Source: Pyrinomonadaceae bacterium
GTDB lineage: Bacteria; Acidobacteriota; Blastocatellia; Pyrinomonadales; Pyrinomonadaceae
NCBI GenBank assembly: GCA_028284415.1
Contig: JANQRU010000005.1
Location: forward strand, 124,001 to 188,000
DNA length: 64,000 bases
Direction: 5' to 3'
Every line of letters begins with the position of its first letter. The first letter of the stretch is position 1. Under the pieces are notes generated by a model. It saw only the letters and a list, made by a program, of their open reading frames with translations. It did no database searches and was not told the DNA's origin. This document shows, piece after piece, positions 26,355-35,056 of this stretch. A program made the position numbers and the translations under genes.

Positions 26355-27116
26355 ATGAAAGATTCGGCTGATCAAACACAAAATCTACTCAAAGAAACAT
26401 CCGAAAAACACAAACGCGAATTTTTCTTTTTGGAAGGTCCTCGTTCACGTATGGTGGAGTTGTGGAGTATTTTCCGTATTGCTTGGGAATTTTTACGTGT
26501 CTTCCGCGTTCTACACTTCGTCGGTCCCTGTGTGACTGTTTTCGGCTCGGCTCGATTCTCCGATGGAACCGAACACTATGAAAAAACACGACAAATTGGT
26601 GCCAGCCTCGTCAAAATGGGATTTACGGTAATGACAGGTGGCGGTCCGGGGCTTATGGAAGCGGCTAATCGCGGAGCAAAAGATGTTGGAGGGCATTCCA
26701 TCGGATGTAATATAGAATTACCGTTTGAACAAGAACACAATAAATTTCTCGATCATGTTGTAACAGTTCGATATTTCTTTGTACGAAAAGTTGCACTCGT
26801 TAAGTATTCTTACGCTTTTGTGGTTGTTCCCGGTGGAGTCGGAACTCTTGATGAGTTGTTTGAAGCAGTAACTCTTATCCAAACAAAAAAGATTTCGGGC
26901 TTTCCGATTATTGCTTTCGGTAAAGAGTATTGGAGTGAAGTGCAGGAACACTTGAAACTAATGGCTAGCGAAAAAAGTATTGACGAAAAGGATTTAGACC
27001 TTATCTTTTTTACCGATTCAATTAATGAGGCTACTGAATATCTACAAAAAAATGCTGTGGAAAAATATGGCTTAATAAAAAAACCGCCTAAGAAATCCTG
27101 GTTCTTAGGCGAATAA
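26355..27116 (+). CDS. LOG-family protein (TIGR00730, Rossmann fold)
   Basis: The 253-residue protein has the GGGPGLMEAANRGAKDVGG and PGGVGTLDELFE motifs of the lysine-decarboxylase-like/LOG family. Family members release free base from nucleoside 5'-monophosphates (cytokinin riboside monophosphate phosphoribohydrolase in plants and many bacteria). A longer N-terminus (about 60 residues) with amphipathic helices precedes the fold, as in the larger bacterial subgroup. Cytoplasmic. Confidence 0.85.
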   Translation: MKDSADQTQNLLKETSEKHKREFFFLEGPRSRMVELWSIFRIAWEFLRVFRVLHFVGPCVTVFGSARFSDGTEHYEKTRQIGASLVKMGFTVMTGGGPGLMEAANRGAKDVGGHSIGCNIELPFEQEHNKFLDHVVTVRYFFVRKVALVKYSYAFVVVPGGVGTLDELFEAVTLIQTKKISGFPIIAFGKEYWSEVQEHLKLMASEKSIDEKDLDLIFFTDSINEATEYLQKNAVEKYGLIKKPPKKSWFLGE

Positions 27117-27144
27117 CAAATTACAGAATGAAACGATTTAGTCC

Positions 27145-28101
27145 TTAATTTGCCAAATTGATACTTATAATTTTGCCTTTTCTTAAAACTCTTACAGAAT
27201 TTATCCTTGCAAATTGAGCATTACGGTCTGTGATAGAAGTGCCGTTAATAGAAATTAAAATATCACCGACTTTAATACCGGCTCTGTCTGCCCGACTGCC
27301 TTTTCCTATTGACGTAACTTTCCAACTTCCTTCAATAACTGCCATTCCCAAATTATTAATCAGATCTACTTTTCTGACAGAGTTTGTTTTTGGTGATTCA
27401 CCTCTGACAGAATCATTCTGATTTGTACTTTGCGGGGTTATAACCTCAGGAGCAGTCGAAGCTATATTTCTTGATCCGGAGAAATCTTCTTCTTCAGCGT
27501 TTTGTAAGTTTTCAGCAGGATTTATTACATTCTTTGCGTCCCTTATTTTAACTTCTTTTTTAGCAACCGGCGTTACAAATTCAGGTTCTCTTCTTTCAGC
27601 ACTTATGATTGGGGCTACCGGCTCAAATGAATTTCCGGCTGGAATAATTTCCTGATCGCTACTTTCGGTATCGACGGCTAAAGTTTCGGATGAATTTGTA
27701 TCTTTTAGGGGAGTTTCGATTTCGGATTCTTCTTTCAGTTCAAGCTTATTTTCTTCAGTAATCTGATCCAAATTTGGGTTTTCATTGGTAAATAAATTTG
27801 AATTAATCAGAACAAAACCAAATATCAGCACTGCCGCAGTTGTAGGAAGTGCGTACCTTATAATTTGCCAAATGGCGGGGAGAGGACGTTTTACCTGTTC
27901 GGTGCTTGAAATGTATGCATTGAGCCGAAACCCAAAATCTTTTGGAGTTTCGACTTGTGGCAAACTCTGAATAGTTCGTGTTAGATGAACCTCTTCATCT
28001 CTAAAGGTCTGACAATTTTTGCACCCTTCCAGATGCTGTTTTGACTCTTTTTCTAATTCAGCATCAACCTCAAACTGATTTTGAAAATTCTTACAATCCA
28101 T
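27145..28101 (-). CDS. Zinc-binding anti-sigma factor with C-terminal PDZ domain
   Basis: The 318-residue protein begins with an anti-sigma zinc motif His23-x3-Cys27-x2-Cys30 (HLEGCKNC) in a helical domain (1-55), has a membrane segment near 82-103, an acidic periplasmic linker, and a PDZ domain at about 240-318 (KVTSIGKGSRADRAGIKVGD, ILISINGTSI). It lies 6 nt after the ECF sigma gene, so it is its partner. PDZ domains sense unfolded C-termini and occur on site-1 proteases; having one on the anti-sigma itself suggests direct sensing, which is inference. Confidence 0.85.
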   Translation of the reverse strand: MDCKNFQNQFEVDAELEKESKQHLEGCKNCQTFRDEEVHLTRTIQSLPQVETPKDFGFRLNAYISSTEQVKRPLPAIWQIIRYALPTTAAVLIFGFVLINSNLFTNENPNLDQITEENKLELKEESEIETPLKDTNSSETLAVDTESSDQEIIPAGNSFEPVAPIISAERREPEFVTPVAKKEVKIRDAKNVINPAENLQNAEEEDFSGSRNIASTAPEVITPQSTNQNDSVRGESPKTNSVRKVDLINNLGMAVIEGSWKVTSIGKGSRADRAGIKVGDILISINGTSITDRNAQFARINSVRVLRKGKIISINLAN

Positions 28102-28107
28102 AAAACT

Positions 28108-28746
28108 TTATCTTGCAAAATATTTGCGAATCTTCTTACGCAAAATTCCGCGTCCGCGACTGATACGTGATTTTGTAGTGCCTAGACCAAGCTCTAAAAT
28201 ATCGGCTATCTCTTCATAAGTTTTGCCTTCAACCTCCCGCAAAACTATAGCAGCACGATATTTTTCAGGTAATGCAGCGATCGCTTTTTCAATCACTTCC
28301 CTTTCTTCATCACTTATCAAATCATCTTCAGGCAGAGGTTTTTCATCTTTTGGCTGAAATTCTTTTTCCTCATTTCCCTCTGCCTGACGTAAACCTGTTA
28401 GAGAAAAAAGCTTTCGACGTTTTCTTTTGCGAATTTCGCTGATCGCCAGATTTGTCGCAATCCTGTAAATGTAAGTCGAAAAGGCATATTTGCTGTGGTA
28501 GCGTTCGATTGCAAAATAGACACGAACAAATGATTCTTGTGCTAGATCAACAGCCTCTTCGTAGTCATTCAACATACGATAGAGATAATTTGTCAAAGGA
28601 TTGCGATAGCGATTAACGATTTCCGTAAAGGCATCCTTTTCGCCATTTCTTGTTGCGTCAATTAATTCGTGGTCAGACAAATTTTCAAACGACACGGTAG
28701 ATTCGAGCACCCCCGTACCAGATTTTCCATATTTGTCCAAAGCCAT
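28108..28746 (-). CDS. ECF RNA polymerase sigma factor (RpoE-like)
   Basis: The 212-residue protein has region 2 (about 22-95: DHELIDATRNGEKDAFTEIV, then NPLTNYLYRMLNDYEEAVDLAQESFVRV) and region 4 (about 150-205: IEKAIAALPEKYRAAIVLREVEGKTYEEIADILELGLGTTKSRISR). It is close to RpoE-type sigma factors. It is followed 6 nt later by its zinc anti-sigma gene. Confidence 0.94.
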   Translation of the reverse strand: MALDKYGKSGTGVLESTVSFENLSDHELIDATRNGEKDAFTEIVNRYRNPLTNYLYRMLNDYEEAVDLAQESFVRVYFAIERYHSKYAFSTYIYRIATNLAISEIRKRKRRKLFSLTGLRQAEGNEEKEFQPKDEKPLPEDDLISDEEREVIEKAIAALPEKYRAAIVLREVEGKTYEEIADILELGLGTTKSRISRGRGILRKKIRKYFAR

Positions 28747-28856
28747 ACACGCATACTTTTTTACAACAATTTGCTAACTAAACCAAAGCTGCTTTACAGT
28801 TTTTAATCACGTTCGATGAACTAAATAGTTGCAAAGTTTCTAATTAAAACGCTGTT

Positions 28857-29468
28857 TTAACCAACCCTCTCTATCTTTGCTATGAAGAAAAGAGCTTCAT
28901 CTTTTGATTTTATAGGTAAAGACCCAAAAACTGTCGGTTCGTTAAGTGGAACTCTCATGTTCTGCAACGAAAGTCTCAGCGGGCGATACTCAACAAATGA
29001 GCCAGTTAATCCGGTTTTTCTATCTCTCACATTTGAAAACTTAAATGGAAGACTTAAATTGAATTGAAACGAATTAAACTCAACCATGTCTTTTTCCTGA
29101 CTATCTTTTAACTCTCTTAAACGGAGAAGACTCCAACTAGCAAAAACAGGGTTGCTACTATCTTTTGAATCAAATCCTATTTCCTGATAATTGATATTCC
29201 CATTTCTGCCAATCATCTGTAGGTTTTCTGAAAATACACTATAGCTGGAAAAATCATAGTTTTTCTTTAAATCAGAAATGGTCTTTGATATTTCCCTCGA
29301 TATTTTGGTGCTCCCTCTATCTTTCTTTGAAGCATTTATGGTAAATGTCTTTACGAGATAAATGTGATTCGATTTATTTTTTGATGTTTGAGCATTTACT
29401 ACTTCAATACCTGAAAATACAAGTACAAATGCAATAATACTTACGAAAAAGATTTTCTTCAGATTCAT
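28857..29468 (-). CDS. Secreted protein of unknown function
   Basis: From ATG 29468 the protein is 203 residues with a signal peptide (MNLKKIFFVSIIAFVLVFSG, to VVNAQ). AAAGGAG precedes this ATG, whereas the upstream start at 29537 has no ribosome site. The body is beta-rich (FNSFQFNLSLPFKFSNVRD) and unrecognised. Position between an ECF operon and another secreted protein gives no clear role. Confidence 0.55.
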   Translation of the reverse strand: MNLKKIFFVSIIAFVLVFSGIEVVNAQTSKNKSNHIYLVKTFTINASKKDRGSTKISREISKTISDLKKNYDFSSYSVFSENLQMIGRNGNINYQEIGFDSKDSSNPVFASWSLLRLRELKDSQEKDMVEFNSFQFNLSLPFKFSNVRDRKTGLTGSFVEYRPLRLSLQNMRVPLNEPTVFGSLPIKSKDEALFFIAKIERVG

Positions 29469-29544
29469 GGTTTTCTCCTTTTGAAAAGAATTAAAGTTAC
29501 AGAAAGCTTTCACATACAAATTCGAAATAAGTTGCATTATTTAA

Positions 29545-29583
29545 AAATAAAAAAGGCGAATCCATGTTGAATTCACCTTTTAC
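29545..29583 (-). terminator. Terminator of the 29.6-kb secreted protein gene
   Basis: On the minus strand AAAAGGTGAAT (29581-29571) pairs with ATTCGCCTTTT (29561-29551), one wobble pair, followed by a T-rich tail. Confidence 0.85.
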
Positions 29584-29603
29584 CATTGAAATTTTTCTTG
29601 ATT

Positions 29604-30407
29604 TTAACCGCCTTCAACCTCAAACAATTCATCGCCAATTGTTGGTCCAAAGGTAATTGTGCTGATGGTTGTTTCTTCAACCTGTTTGTCGCCTTCCCAG
29701 AGAACTGTTCGATATGGAACTAGCGTACCTTGAGCATAATTATAATCATAAAACTTACGTCTATATTTTTTGCCATCCTGCTCGTATTCAAGCATCATCA
29801 CGCGCAATGATTTTTTACTTACGTAAAACGTAGTCTTTCGATCTTTCTTGTCGGTAACATTTAGGATATAAAAATCCACACCCATTATTTTTTCTTCTTT
29901 TTCTAATTCAACCTTTGCTCCATTTTCTTTGTAACGAAGAAGAGCTTCCAAGCCGTGCCAGATTTGATTCTGAAAAGCATTTGAAGCATCATCGCGCGGA
30001 GTAAAAACAGAATTATTAAAAACACCAAAAATCTTTTGTCCATCGTAAATCAACGCAAATTCAGCATTTGGGAATTTCTGATCAAATCGGATTTTCTCTT
30101 TATCCAAACTCTCGGCACGCTGAATCCGCTTTTCGTAAATGGCATTATTGGTTCTTCCTTCAGCATCAAGTATTTTCATATTGCCCAATTCGACAGTAGT
30201 TTTCCTGACTTGATTTAAGATAGGACGTCCACGTAAATTGCTGTAAACAAGAATGGCTGACTCAGCTACTTGTTCACCTTTCGATAACTGAACGGGCTTA
30301 GTCGGGGTATTTTTCTTATCTGAATCTTTTTTATCGTCTTGTGCAAAAGCGGTGAAAACGCTTCCAAACAATAAAGTTAGAGTTAATAGAAATGTCTTAA
30401 AACGCAA
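29604..30407 (-). CDS. Secreted LolA-like protein of unknown function
   Basis: The 267-residue protein has a signal peptide (to TAFAQ), a charged linker, and a half-barrel-like body: AEFALIYDGQKIFGVFNN, DFYILNVTDKKDRKTTFYVS and LRVMMLEYEQDGKKY alternate as in outer-membrane lipoprotein-sorting-type proteins. Monocistronic with its own terminator. Function unknown; it resembles the second half of the protein at 24744-26270 in strand pattern only. Confidence 0.6.
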   Translation of the reverse strand: MRFKTFLLTLTLLFGSVFTAFAQDDKKDSDKKNTPTKPVQLSKGEQVAESAILVYSNLRGRPILNQVRKTTVELGNMKILDAEGRTNNAIYEKRIQRAESLDKEKIRFDQKFPNAEFALIYDGQKIFGVFNNSVFTPRDDASNAFQNQIWHGLEALLRYKENGAKVELEKEEKIMGVDFYILNVTDKKDRKTTFYVSKKSLRVMMLEYEQDGKKYRRKFYDYNYAQGTLVPYRTVLWEGDKQVEETTISTITFGPTIGDELFEVEGG

Positions 30408-30587
30408 AACTATAAATTCTCCTCAAAATTTTGTTTTAATAATTATCTCTTGCGGATTTTAACATAAACAAAAAAAAACAGCATTTCAATTGTTTATTAT
30501 CAATCTAATTGATGAAAAACTAACAATTTAAGATGCTTCTAACATTTACCAAAAATAAATAAACATCTACACTATTTTCCATATTTT

Positions 30588-31043
30588 ATGTTACACATTG
30601 CTCTAGTAGAACCCGAGATTCCTCCAAACACCGGAAACATCGCCCGCTTATGTGCAGCGACCTTTACAAACCTACACATTGTCGGTGCAACTGGATTTCG
30701 CCTTGATGATCGAGCTGTCAAACGTGCGGGGTTGGATTATTGGAATGAGGTAAAAATAAATCGTCATATCGAATTAGAAGACCTATACAAATCACTTCCT
30801 GATTCACGTTTTCTTTACTTCACCACCAAAAGCCAAAAATCCTATCTAGATTGGGAGTATAAAAAAGAAGACTGCTTAATTTTCGGGCGTGAAACTCGTG
30901 GGCTACCCGAAGACTTGCTAAAAGAAAACTGGGAAAGATGCTTGACCATACCTATGCCAAACAAAAATGTCCGTAGTTTAAATCTAGCAACATCAACGGG
31001 GATAGTTCTTTATGAAGCTTTGCGGCAAATAAACAAAAGTTAA
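30588..31043 (+). CDS. trmL: tRNA (cytidine(34)-2'-O)-methyltransferase TrmL
   Basis: The 151-residue protein is a minimal SPOUT methyltransferase of the YibK type: ALVEPEIPPNTGNIARLCA at the start, LIFGRETRGLPEDLL in the middle, and the knot region IPMPNKNVRSLNLATSTGIV. It methylates the wobble base of tRNA-Leu using S-adenosylmethionine. Length matches E. coli TrmL. Confidence 0.93.
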   Translation: MLHIALVEPEIPPNTGNIARLCAATFTNLHIVGATGFRLDDRAVKRAGLDYWNEVKINRHIELEDLYKSLPDSRFLYFTTKSQKSYLDWEYKKEDCLIFGRETRGLPEDLLKENWERCLTIPMPNKNVRSLNLATSTGIVLYEALRQINKS

Positions 31044-31048
31044 TCTTT

Positions 31049-31076
31049 TTGAATTACTAAATTTATTATGTATAAT
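31049..31076 (+). promoter_or_regulatory. Sigma-70-type promoter of the PqqD/2OG-oxygenase pair
   Basis: TTGAAT (31049-31054), a 16-nt spacer and TATAAT (31071-31076) give a near-consensus promoter 75 nt before the PqqD-Tat gene, leaving a leader of about 68 nt. GGAG at 31142-31145 is the ribosome site. Confidence 0.6.
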
Positions 31077-31150
31077 GCTTGCAAACAAACACTTAAGTAC
31101 CCCTTTAAAGATTTTCTTAAAAATATTTTAAAAAATTTGCTGGAGATTTT

Positions 31151-31747
31151 ATGTCTGAAAACAAAAATTTGCCTTCATGTCGAGAAAGTGACATTGTAGT
31201 GCAGGAATTAGAAAATGAAACATTGGTTTATGATTTACTAAAAAATAAAGCCTATTGTTTGAACAAAACATCTGCTGTAATTTGGCAAGCTTGTAATGGT
31301 AAAAGAAATATAGATGGAATAGCCAAAGTATCAAGTAACAAGTTAAATTCCAAAATAACTTCTGAAATGGTTTGGTTAGCACTTGAGCAATTTAGAAAAG
31401 ACAATTTGCTTGAGAAAAAAATTAACATTACTGATAACTTTGATGGAATGTCGAGACGCGAAGTTATAAGAAAAGTTGGAATGTCATCTTTGATTGCTTT
31501 GCCTATAGTTTCAACCATTGTTGCCCCAATGGCAGTTCAAGCTCAATCAGCTTGTGCAGGAGCGTGCCAATGTCCAAATCCAACGGTCAATTTTTGTTCG
31601 CCAGCAGCTGGCGGTATGACGTTAGACTGTAACACCTTGCCTCCGCAATCAAATCCAGCACCAATGAATTGCCGTTGCCGCGGTCCTTTTGGGGCTCCAG
31701 GTAGTGGTACCTCCCCAGGACAGAAAACAGGAAATTGTTCTGTTTAG
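31151..31747 (+). CDS. PqqD domain - internal Tat signal - Cys-rich tail protein
   Basis: The 198-residue protein has three parts. Residues 10-90 form a PqqD-type (RiPP recognition) domain: NETLVYDLLKNKAYCLNKTS, VIWQACNGK, MVWLALEQF. Residues 100-133 read like a complete twin-arginine signal placed internally: SRREVIRKVG, a hydrophobic stretch, then APMAVQAQS. Residues 134-198 are small, Pro/Gly-rich, with eight Cys. PqqD proteins normally present precursor peptides to modifying enzymes; here leader, export signal and a possible substrate are joined. It is followed by a hairpin and a 2OG-oxygenase-like gene. Domain identities are visible; a modified-peptide role is inference. Confidence 0.7.
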   Translation: MSENKNLPSCRESDIVVQELENETLVYDLLKNKAYCLNKTSAVIWQACNGKRNIDGIAKVSSNKLNSKITSEMVWLALEQFRKDNLLEKKINITDNFDGMSRREVIRKVGMSSLIALPIVSTIVAPMAVQAQSACAGACQCPNPTVNFCSPAAGGMTLDCNTLPPQSNPAPMNCRCRGPFGAPGSGTSPGQKTGNCSV

Positions 31748-31763
31748 AGATGAAGGCTTTTTA

Positions 31764-31808
31764 AAGGCTGAAAGCTTGGCAAAAATTGCTAAGCTTTCAG
31801 CCTTCTTA
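31764..31808 (+). terminator. Attenuator-like hairpin between the PqqD-Tat-Cys gene and the oxygenase gene
   Basis: AAGGCTGAAAGCTT (31764-31777) pairs perfectly with AAGCTTTCAGCCTT (31791-31804), extended by a GC pair after one mismatch. The following sequence is only moderately T-rich. Partial termination here would give more of the first product than of the enzyme, as in many RiPP operons. Confidence 0.75.
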
Positions 31809-31840
31809 ATTTAAATTCTCTTTAGCCAAATTTTCATTTT

Positions 31841-33085
31841 ATGGACAAAAATTTAACTGTTAATCCATTTACCGAAGTGCATTTTGATAATCGTAGTTGT
31901 CGTTTGGTTTCTCCAAAGCCTAAAGAGGGCTTGTTAACTTTAGAAATTAATGTTGAATCCAATCCAAATTTATTTGAGTTACTTTTAGAAATAACAAAAA
32001 TCCGACTTGATTTTTTAGATATTAAAAATGACTTGGATAATAATGAGCGAGAGTTATTATTCAAATATGGTGTTATAGTTGAAGAAATTAATGTCCCTAC
32101 AAAACCTCTTTTTTCTTGCCAGCTCGACGAAATAGTCGTAGATAGAACAATAGATCCTAAAACTAAAACAATAGTCAACCCAAGTTTCAGATATGAACCT
32201 TTAGATTTAGGAAGTTTTAATTCTTTTGCTCATCAAAGAAATCTTTTACCATATCAATCTTCTGCGTGGGTCAAAACACCAGTGTCAGATATAGAGATTG
32301 GATACTGGCTAAATGATCAAGAATCAGAAATAGTTTCTACATTCACTACTGGAGAAGAAGTACGCGATATAGAAGATAGTAATTTACTCAGAAAATTGAT
32401 TGCATCTGAAATTTTAATATCTCCAGCAGTTCAAAAACGAAAAGCATCTGAAATTGTAGAAAAAACGAAAAAGATAAAAAGAGATTTCGCTACAAATAAA
32501 TATGCAATATTGCAAAACTTATTACCCAATCATCAAGTTAAAGCAATGCAAAATTATTATCGTGAATACATTTATAACGGATTTATGCCATTTGATGACA
32601 AACAAGTCGAAAAGCGATATTACCAACACAATGAGCCTTTAGCGACATTTTTGCATAATAACTTGACTCCAACTATGAATTTAATTGTAAATAAAGATGT
32701 TATTCCATCTTACGTTTACAGTGCTTCTTATATAGAAGATGCTGTTTTACAACCTCATACCGATCGCCCACAATGCGAATTTAGTTTTTCTCTTCAGGTT
32801 GATTATCAACCACAACCAGAAAATAGTCAGCCTTCTCCTTGGGGACTATTTGTTGCTGAGCCAAATTTCGACTTCGATAAGAACTTTGGCTATATTACAG
32901 ATAATTTTCCTGCTAACAATCAATTTGATGATGAAAATACTGCCGCTTACTTAGCAAATGGTGATGCTCTCATTTATAAGGGTTGTGAACTAATTCATTA
33001 CCGATATGCTTTACCTAAAGGTCATCAATCTACGTCACTTTTTTTTCATTATGTTCCAACAGACTTTCAAGGTGAAATAGATTAA
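31841..33085 (+). CDS. 2OG-Fe(II) oxygenase-like protein
   Basis: The 414-residue protein has no signal peptide. The C-terminal domain (about 215-410) has a double-stranded beta-helix pattern with HTD at 306-308 (LQPHTDRPQCEFSFSLQ) and a candidate second metal His386 in GDALIYKGCELIHYR, the spacing of HxD...H in prolyl-4-hydroxylase-like enzymes. The usual Arg/Lys for 2-oxoglutarate is not certain. The N-terminal 200 residues are not recognised. As the only gene after the PqqD-Tat-Cys gene, it is the obvious candidate to hydroxylate that protein's tail; this is inferred from neighbourhood. Confidence 0.6.
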   Translation: MDKNLTVNPFTEVHFDNRSCRLVSPKPKEGLLTLEINVESNPNLFELLLEITKIRLDFLDIKNDLDNNERELLFKYGVIVEEINVPTKPLFSCQLDEIVVDRTIDPKTKTIVNPSFRYEPLDLGSFNSFAHQRNLLPYQSSAWVKTPVSDIEIGYWLNDQESEIVSTFTTGEEVRDIEDSNLLRKLIASEILISPAVQKRKASEIVEKTKKIKRDFATNKYAILQNLLPNHQVKAMQNYYREYIYNGFMPFDDKQVEKRYYQHNEPLATFLHNNLTPTMNLIVNKDVIPSYVYSASYIEDAVLQPHTDRPQCEFSFSLQVDYQPQPENSQPSPWGLFVAEPNFDFDKNFGYITDNFPANNQFDDENTAAYLANGDALIYKGCELIHYRYALPKGHQSTSLFFHYVPTDFQGEID

Positions 33086-33225
33086 ACTGCATATTTACAA
33101 AACTTTACACAGACTAATTCTCAAAAAAAATACAACATTCTTAAGCAAAGTTTCATCGTATAAGCGTTCTATAACACAGAACATTTGTTGTTCTTGAATA
33201 TTTTAAATAAGGAGAGGCTTGAGAG

Positions 33226-33768
33226 ATGAAAGTTTTGAAGAGTTTTTTAATTTTATCAGTCGCAATTTTAGGTTTTTCATATGTCAATGTTAAAGCTCAG
33301 AGTTTTTCCAATAGTGGAGAAATAGAGAAAAAGGTTTTCAAAGAAATTTTGAAGTTACCTTATTACGGAGTTTTTGACAGTATTGGATTTGAAGTTAACG
33401 GAGATACCGTTATCTTAAGCGGTAAAGTTTATAACGGTGTAAATCGTAAATCTGCGGAAAGACGCATTGAAGATATTGAAGGTGTTAACAAAGTAGTTAA
33501 CAACATCAAACTTCTTCCGCCTTCACGCTTCGACGATTCGATCAGAATTCGCACGGTTCGCACAATAGCGAATGGTGGAAGTTTGTATCGTTATCTGCAA
33601 GGTGTAAATCCTGCAATACGAATTATTGTTGATAGAGGACACCTAACTCTCGAAGGCGTTGTTCGTACTGAGGGCGATTACAGACTTGCCAACATTTTGG
33701 CACAAAGTGTTCCGGGAACTTTCTCCGTAACTAACAATCTAGAAGTTACAAAAGAAAAACGGTTCTAA
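33226..33768 (+). CDS. Secreted protein with two BON domains
   Basis: The 180-residue protein has a signal peptide (to NVKAQ) and two BON domains: about 30-95 (GFEVNGDTVILSGKVYNGVNRKSAE) and 100-175 (IIVDRGHLTLEGVVRTEGDYR). BON domains bind phospholipid membranes and support envelope stability, as in OsmY. AAGGAG is at 33209-33214. A clear terminator follows. Confidence 0.88.
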   Translation: MKVLKSFLILSVAILGFSYVNVKAQSFSNSGEIEKKVFKEILKLPYYGVFDSIGFEVNGDTVILSGKVYNGVNRKSAERRIEDIEGVNKVVNNIKLLPPSRFDDSIRIRTVRTIANGGSLYRYLQGVNPAIRIIVDRGHLTLEGVVRTEGDYRLANILAQSVPGTFSVTNNLEVTKEKRF

Positions 33769-33797
33769 AATTTAACCAACAGACTAAATTTCAAAGT

Positions 33798-33836
33798 AAA
33801 AAAGACTAGGCAGAATTTGCTTAGTCTTTTTCTTTT
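33798..33836 (+). terminator. Terminator after the BON protein gene
   Basis: AAAAAGACTA (33798-33807) pairs with TAGTCTTTTT (33822-33831); internal GC pairs extend the stem and T-rich sequence follows. Confidence 0.9.
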
Positions 33837-33968
33837 AATTGCTCAATTTTTTTACATTCTTAACAAAAACTTTTCAAAGTCTTAAAGAAATAATGTTTCA
33901 TAAAGTTTAACTTAGATTAAGATAAAACCTTTAGTGAAATAACAAAATATAAAAACAGGAACTAAACG

Positions 33969-35003
33969 ATGAGATTTTTTGTAATTTACATATTCATTTT
34001 AGCAATTGGAATTTTCGGTCAAACAACAAAACCACAAAAAACAGATTTCATTCCCAAAATAGAAAATTATTTAGCTGATTTAAACCAAAAAGATGAGTTT
34101 TCAGGTAGCGTATTAATCGCAAAAAATGGCAAACCTATTTTTTCAAAAGCATACGGATTTGCTAATAAAGAACTTAAAACTCCAAACAAAATAGATACAA
34201 AATTTAATTTAGGCTCAATCAATAAATTATTTACAGTTTTATCCATAGGTATTTTAGCTGATGAAGGAAAACTCTCATTAAACGATAAAATAGGAAAACA
34301 CTTGCCTAATTACCCAAACAAAAACGCTAGAGAAAAAGTTACAATTACTCATCTGCTAACAATGTCTTCGGGAATCGGTGATATTTTCGGAGCAAAATAT
34401 AATTCAACGCCTAAAAATAAAATCCGCACAACAAATGATTACTTAAAACTTTTTGCATCTTCTCCATTAGCCTTTGAGCCTGGCACAAGCCGACAATACT
34501 CTAATGGAGGTTTTCTTGTGTTAGGAGCAATAATCGAAAAAGTTTCTGGACAAACCTACTATGATTTCGTTCATGAAAGAATTTATAAACCTATTGGAAT
34601 GAAAGATACAGACTGGTTTGAATCAGATAAAACCACGCCAAATATGGCGGAAGGTTATATGTTTTCTAAATCTCAAAATAAACGCATCAATAATGTAACT
34701 ACACGCCCTGCAAGAGGTAGTTCGGGTGGGGGCGGTTATTCTACTGCTCCAGATATGTTGAAATTTGCCAATGCTATCGAATCAGGTAAATTTCCTATTC
34801 CAAAAGCCCTATCTCAAATTAAAGACCGCATGGTAAATAGTCTAAATAATAGAGCACTCCGTTTTGGTGGCGGAGCTCCCGGAATAAATGCAGGAATTAG
34901 GAGTAAAGTCGCCGGCAACTACACAATAATTGTTTTATCTAATTACGATCCTCCGAGTGCCTCAAAAGTTTCGAGACAAATCAGAAACTGGATTATTAAA
35001 TAA
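33969..35003 (+). CDS. Secreted class C beta-lactamase-family serine hydrolase (S12)
   Basis: The 344-residue protein has a signal peptide (to FGQ) and the three S12 motifs: Ser-x-x-Lys in NLGSINKLFTV near residue 81, Tyr-x-Asn in SRQYSNGGFLVLG near 180, and a Gly-rich GGGAPGINAG near 307 in place of the KTG/HxG triad. Such proteins include esterases, D-aminopeptidases and penicillin-binding-protein-like hydrolases; the substrate cannot be told. Confidence 0.88.
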   Translation: MRFFVIYIFILAIGIFGQTTKPQKTDFIPKIENYLADLNQKDEFSGSVLIAKNGKPIFSKAYGFANKELKTPNKIDTKFNLGSINKLFTVLSIGILADEGKLSLNDKIGKHLPNYPNKNAREKVTITHLLTMSSGIGDIFGAKYNSTPKNKIRTTNDYLKLFASSPLAFEPGTSRQYSNGGFLVLGAIIEKVSGQTYYDFVHERIYKPIGMKDTDWFESDKTTPNMAEGYMFSKSQNKRINNVTTRPARGSSGGGGYSTAPDMLKFANAIESGKFPIPKALSQIKDRMVNSLNNRALRFGGGAPGINAGIRSKVAGNYTIIVLSNYDPPSASKVSRQIRNWIIK

Positions 35004-35056
35004 AGTCTCCTTAATTTACTTCAATAAATTTTTGCCTAGGTTTATACTTGGCAAGA

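Noticed and set aside
31098..31110. TACCCC boxes upstream of both the PqqD-Tat gene (31.1 kb) and the CadC-type gene (40.68 kb).
   Set aside because: Only six bases are shared, flanks do not align, and two occurrences are not above chance.
33179..33195. AGAAC/GTTCT dyad before the BON gene.
   Set aside because: Five-base arms in AT-rich DNA are not distinguishable from chance.
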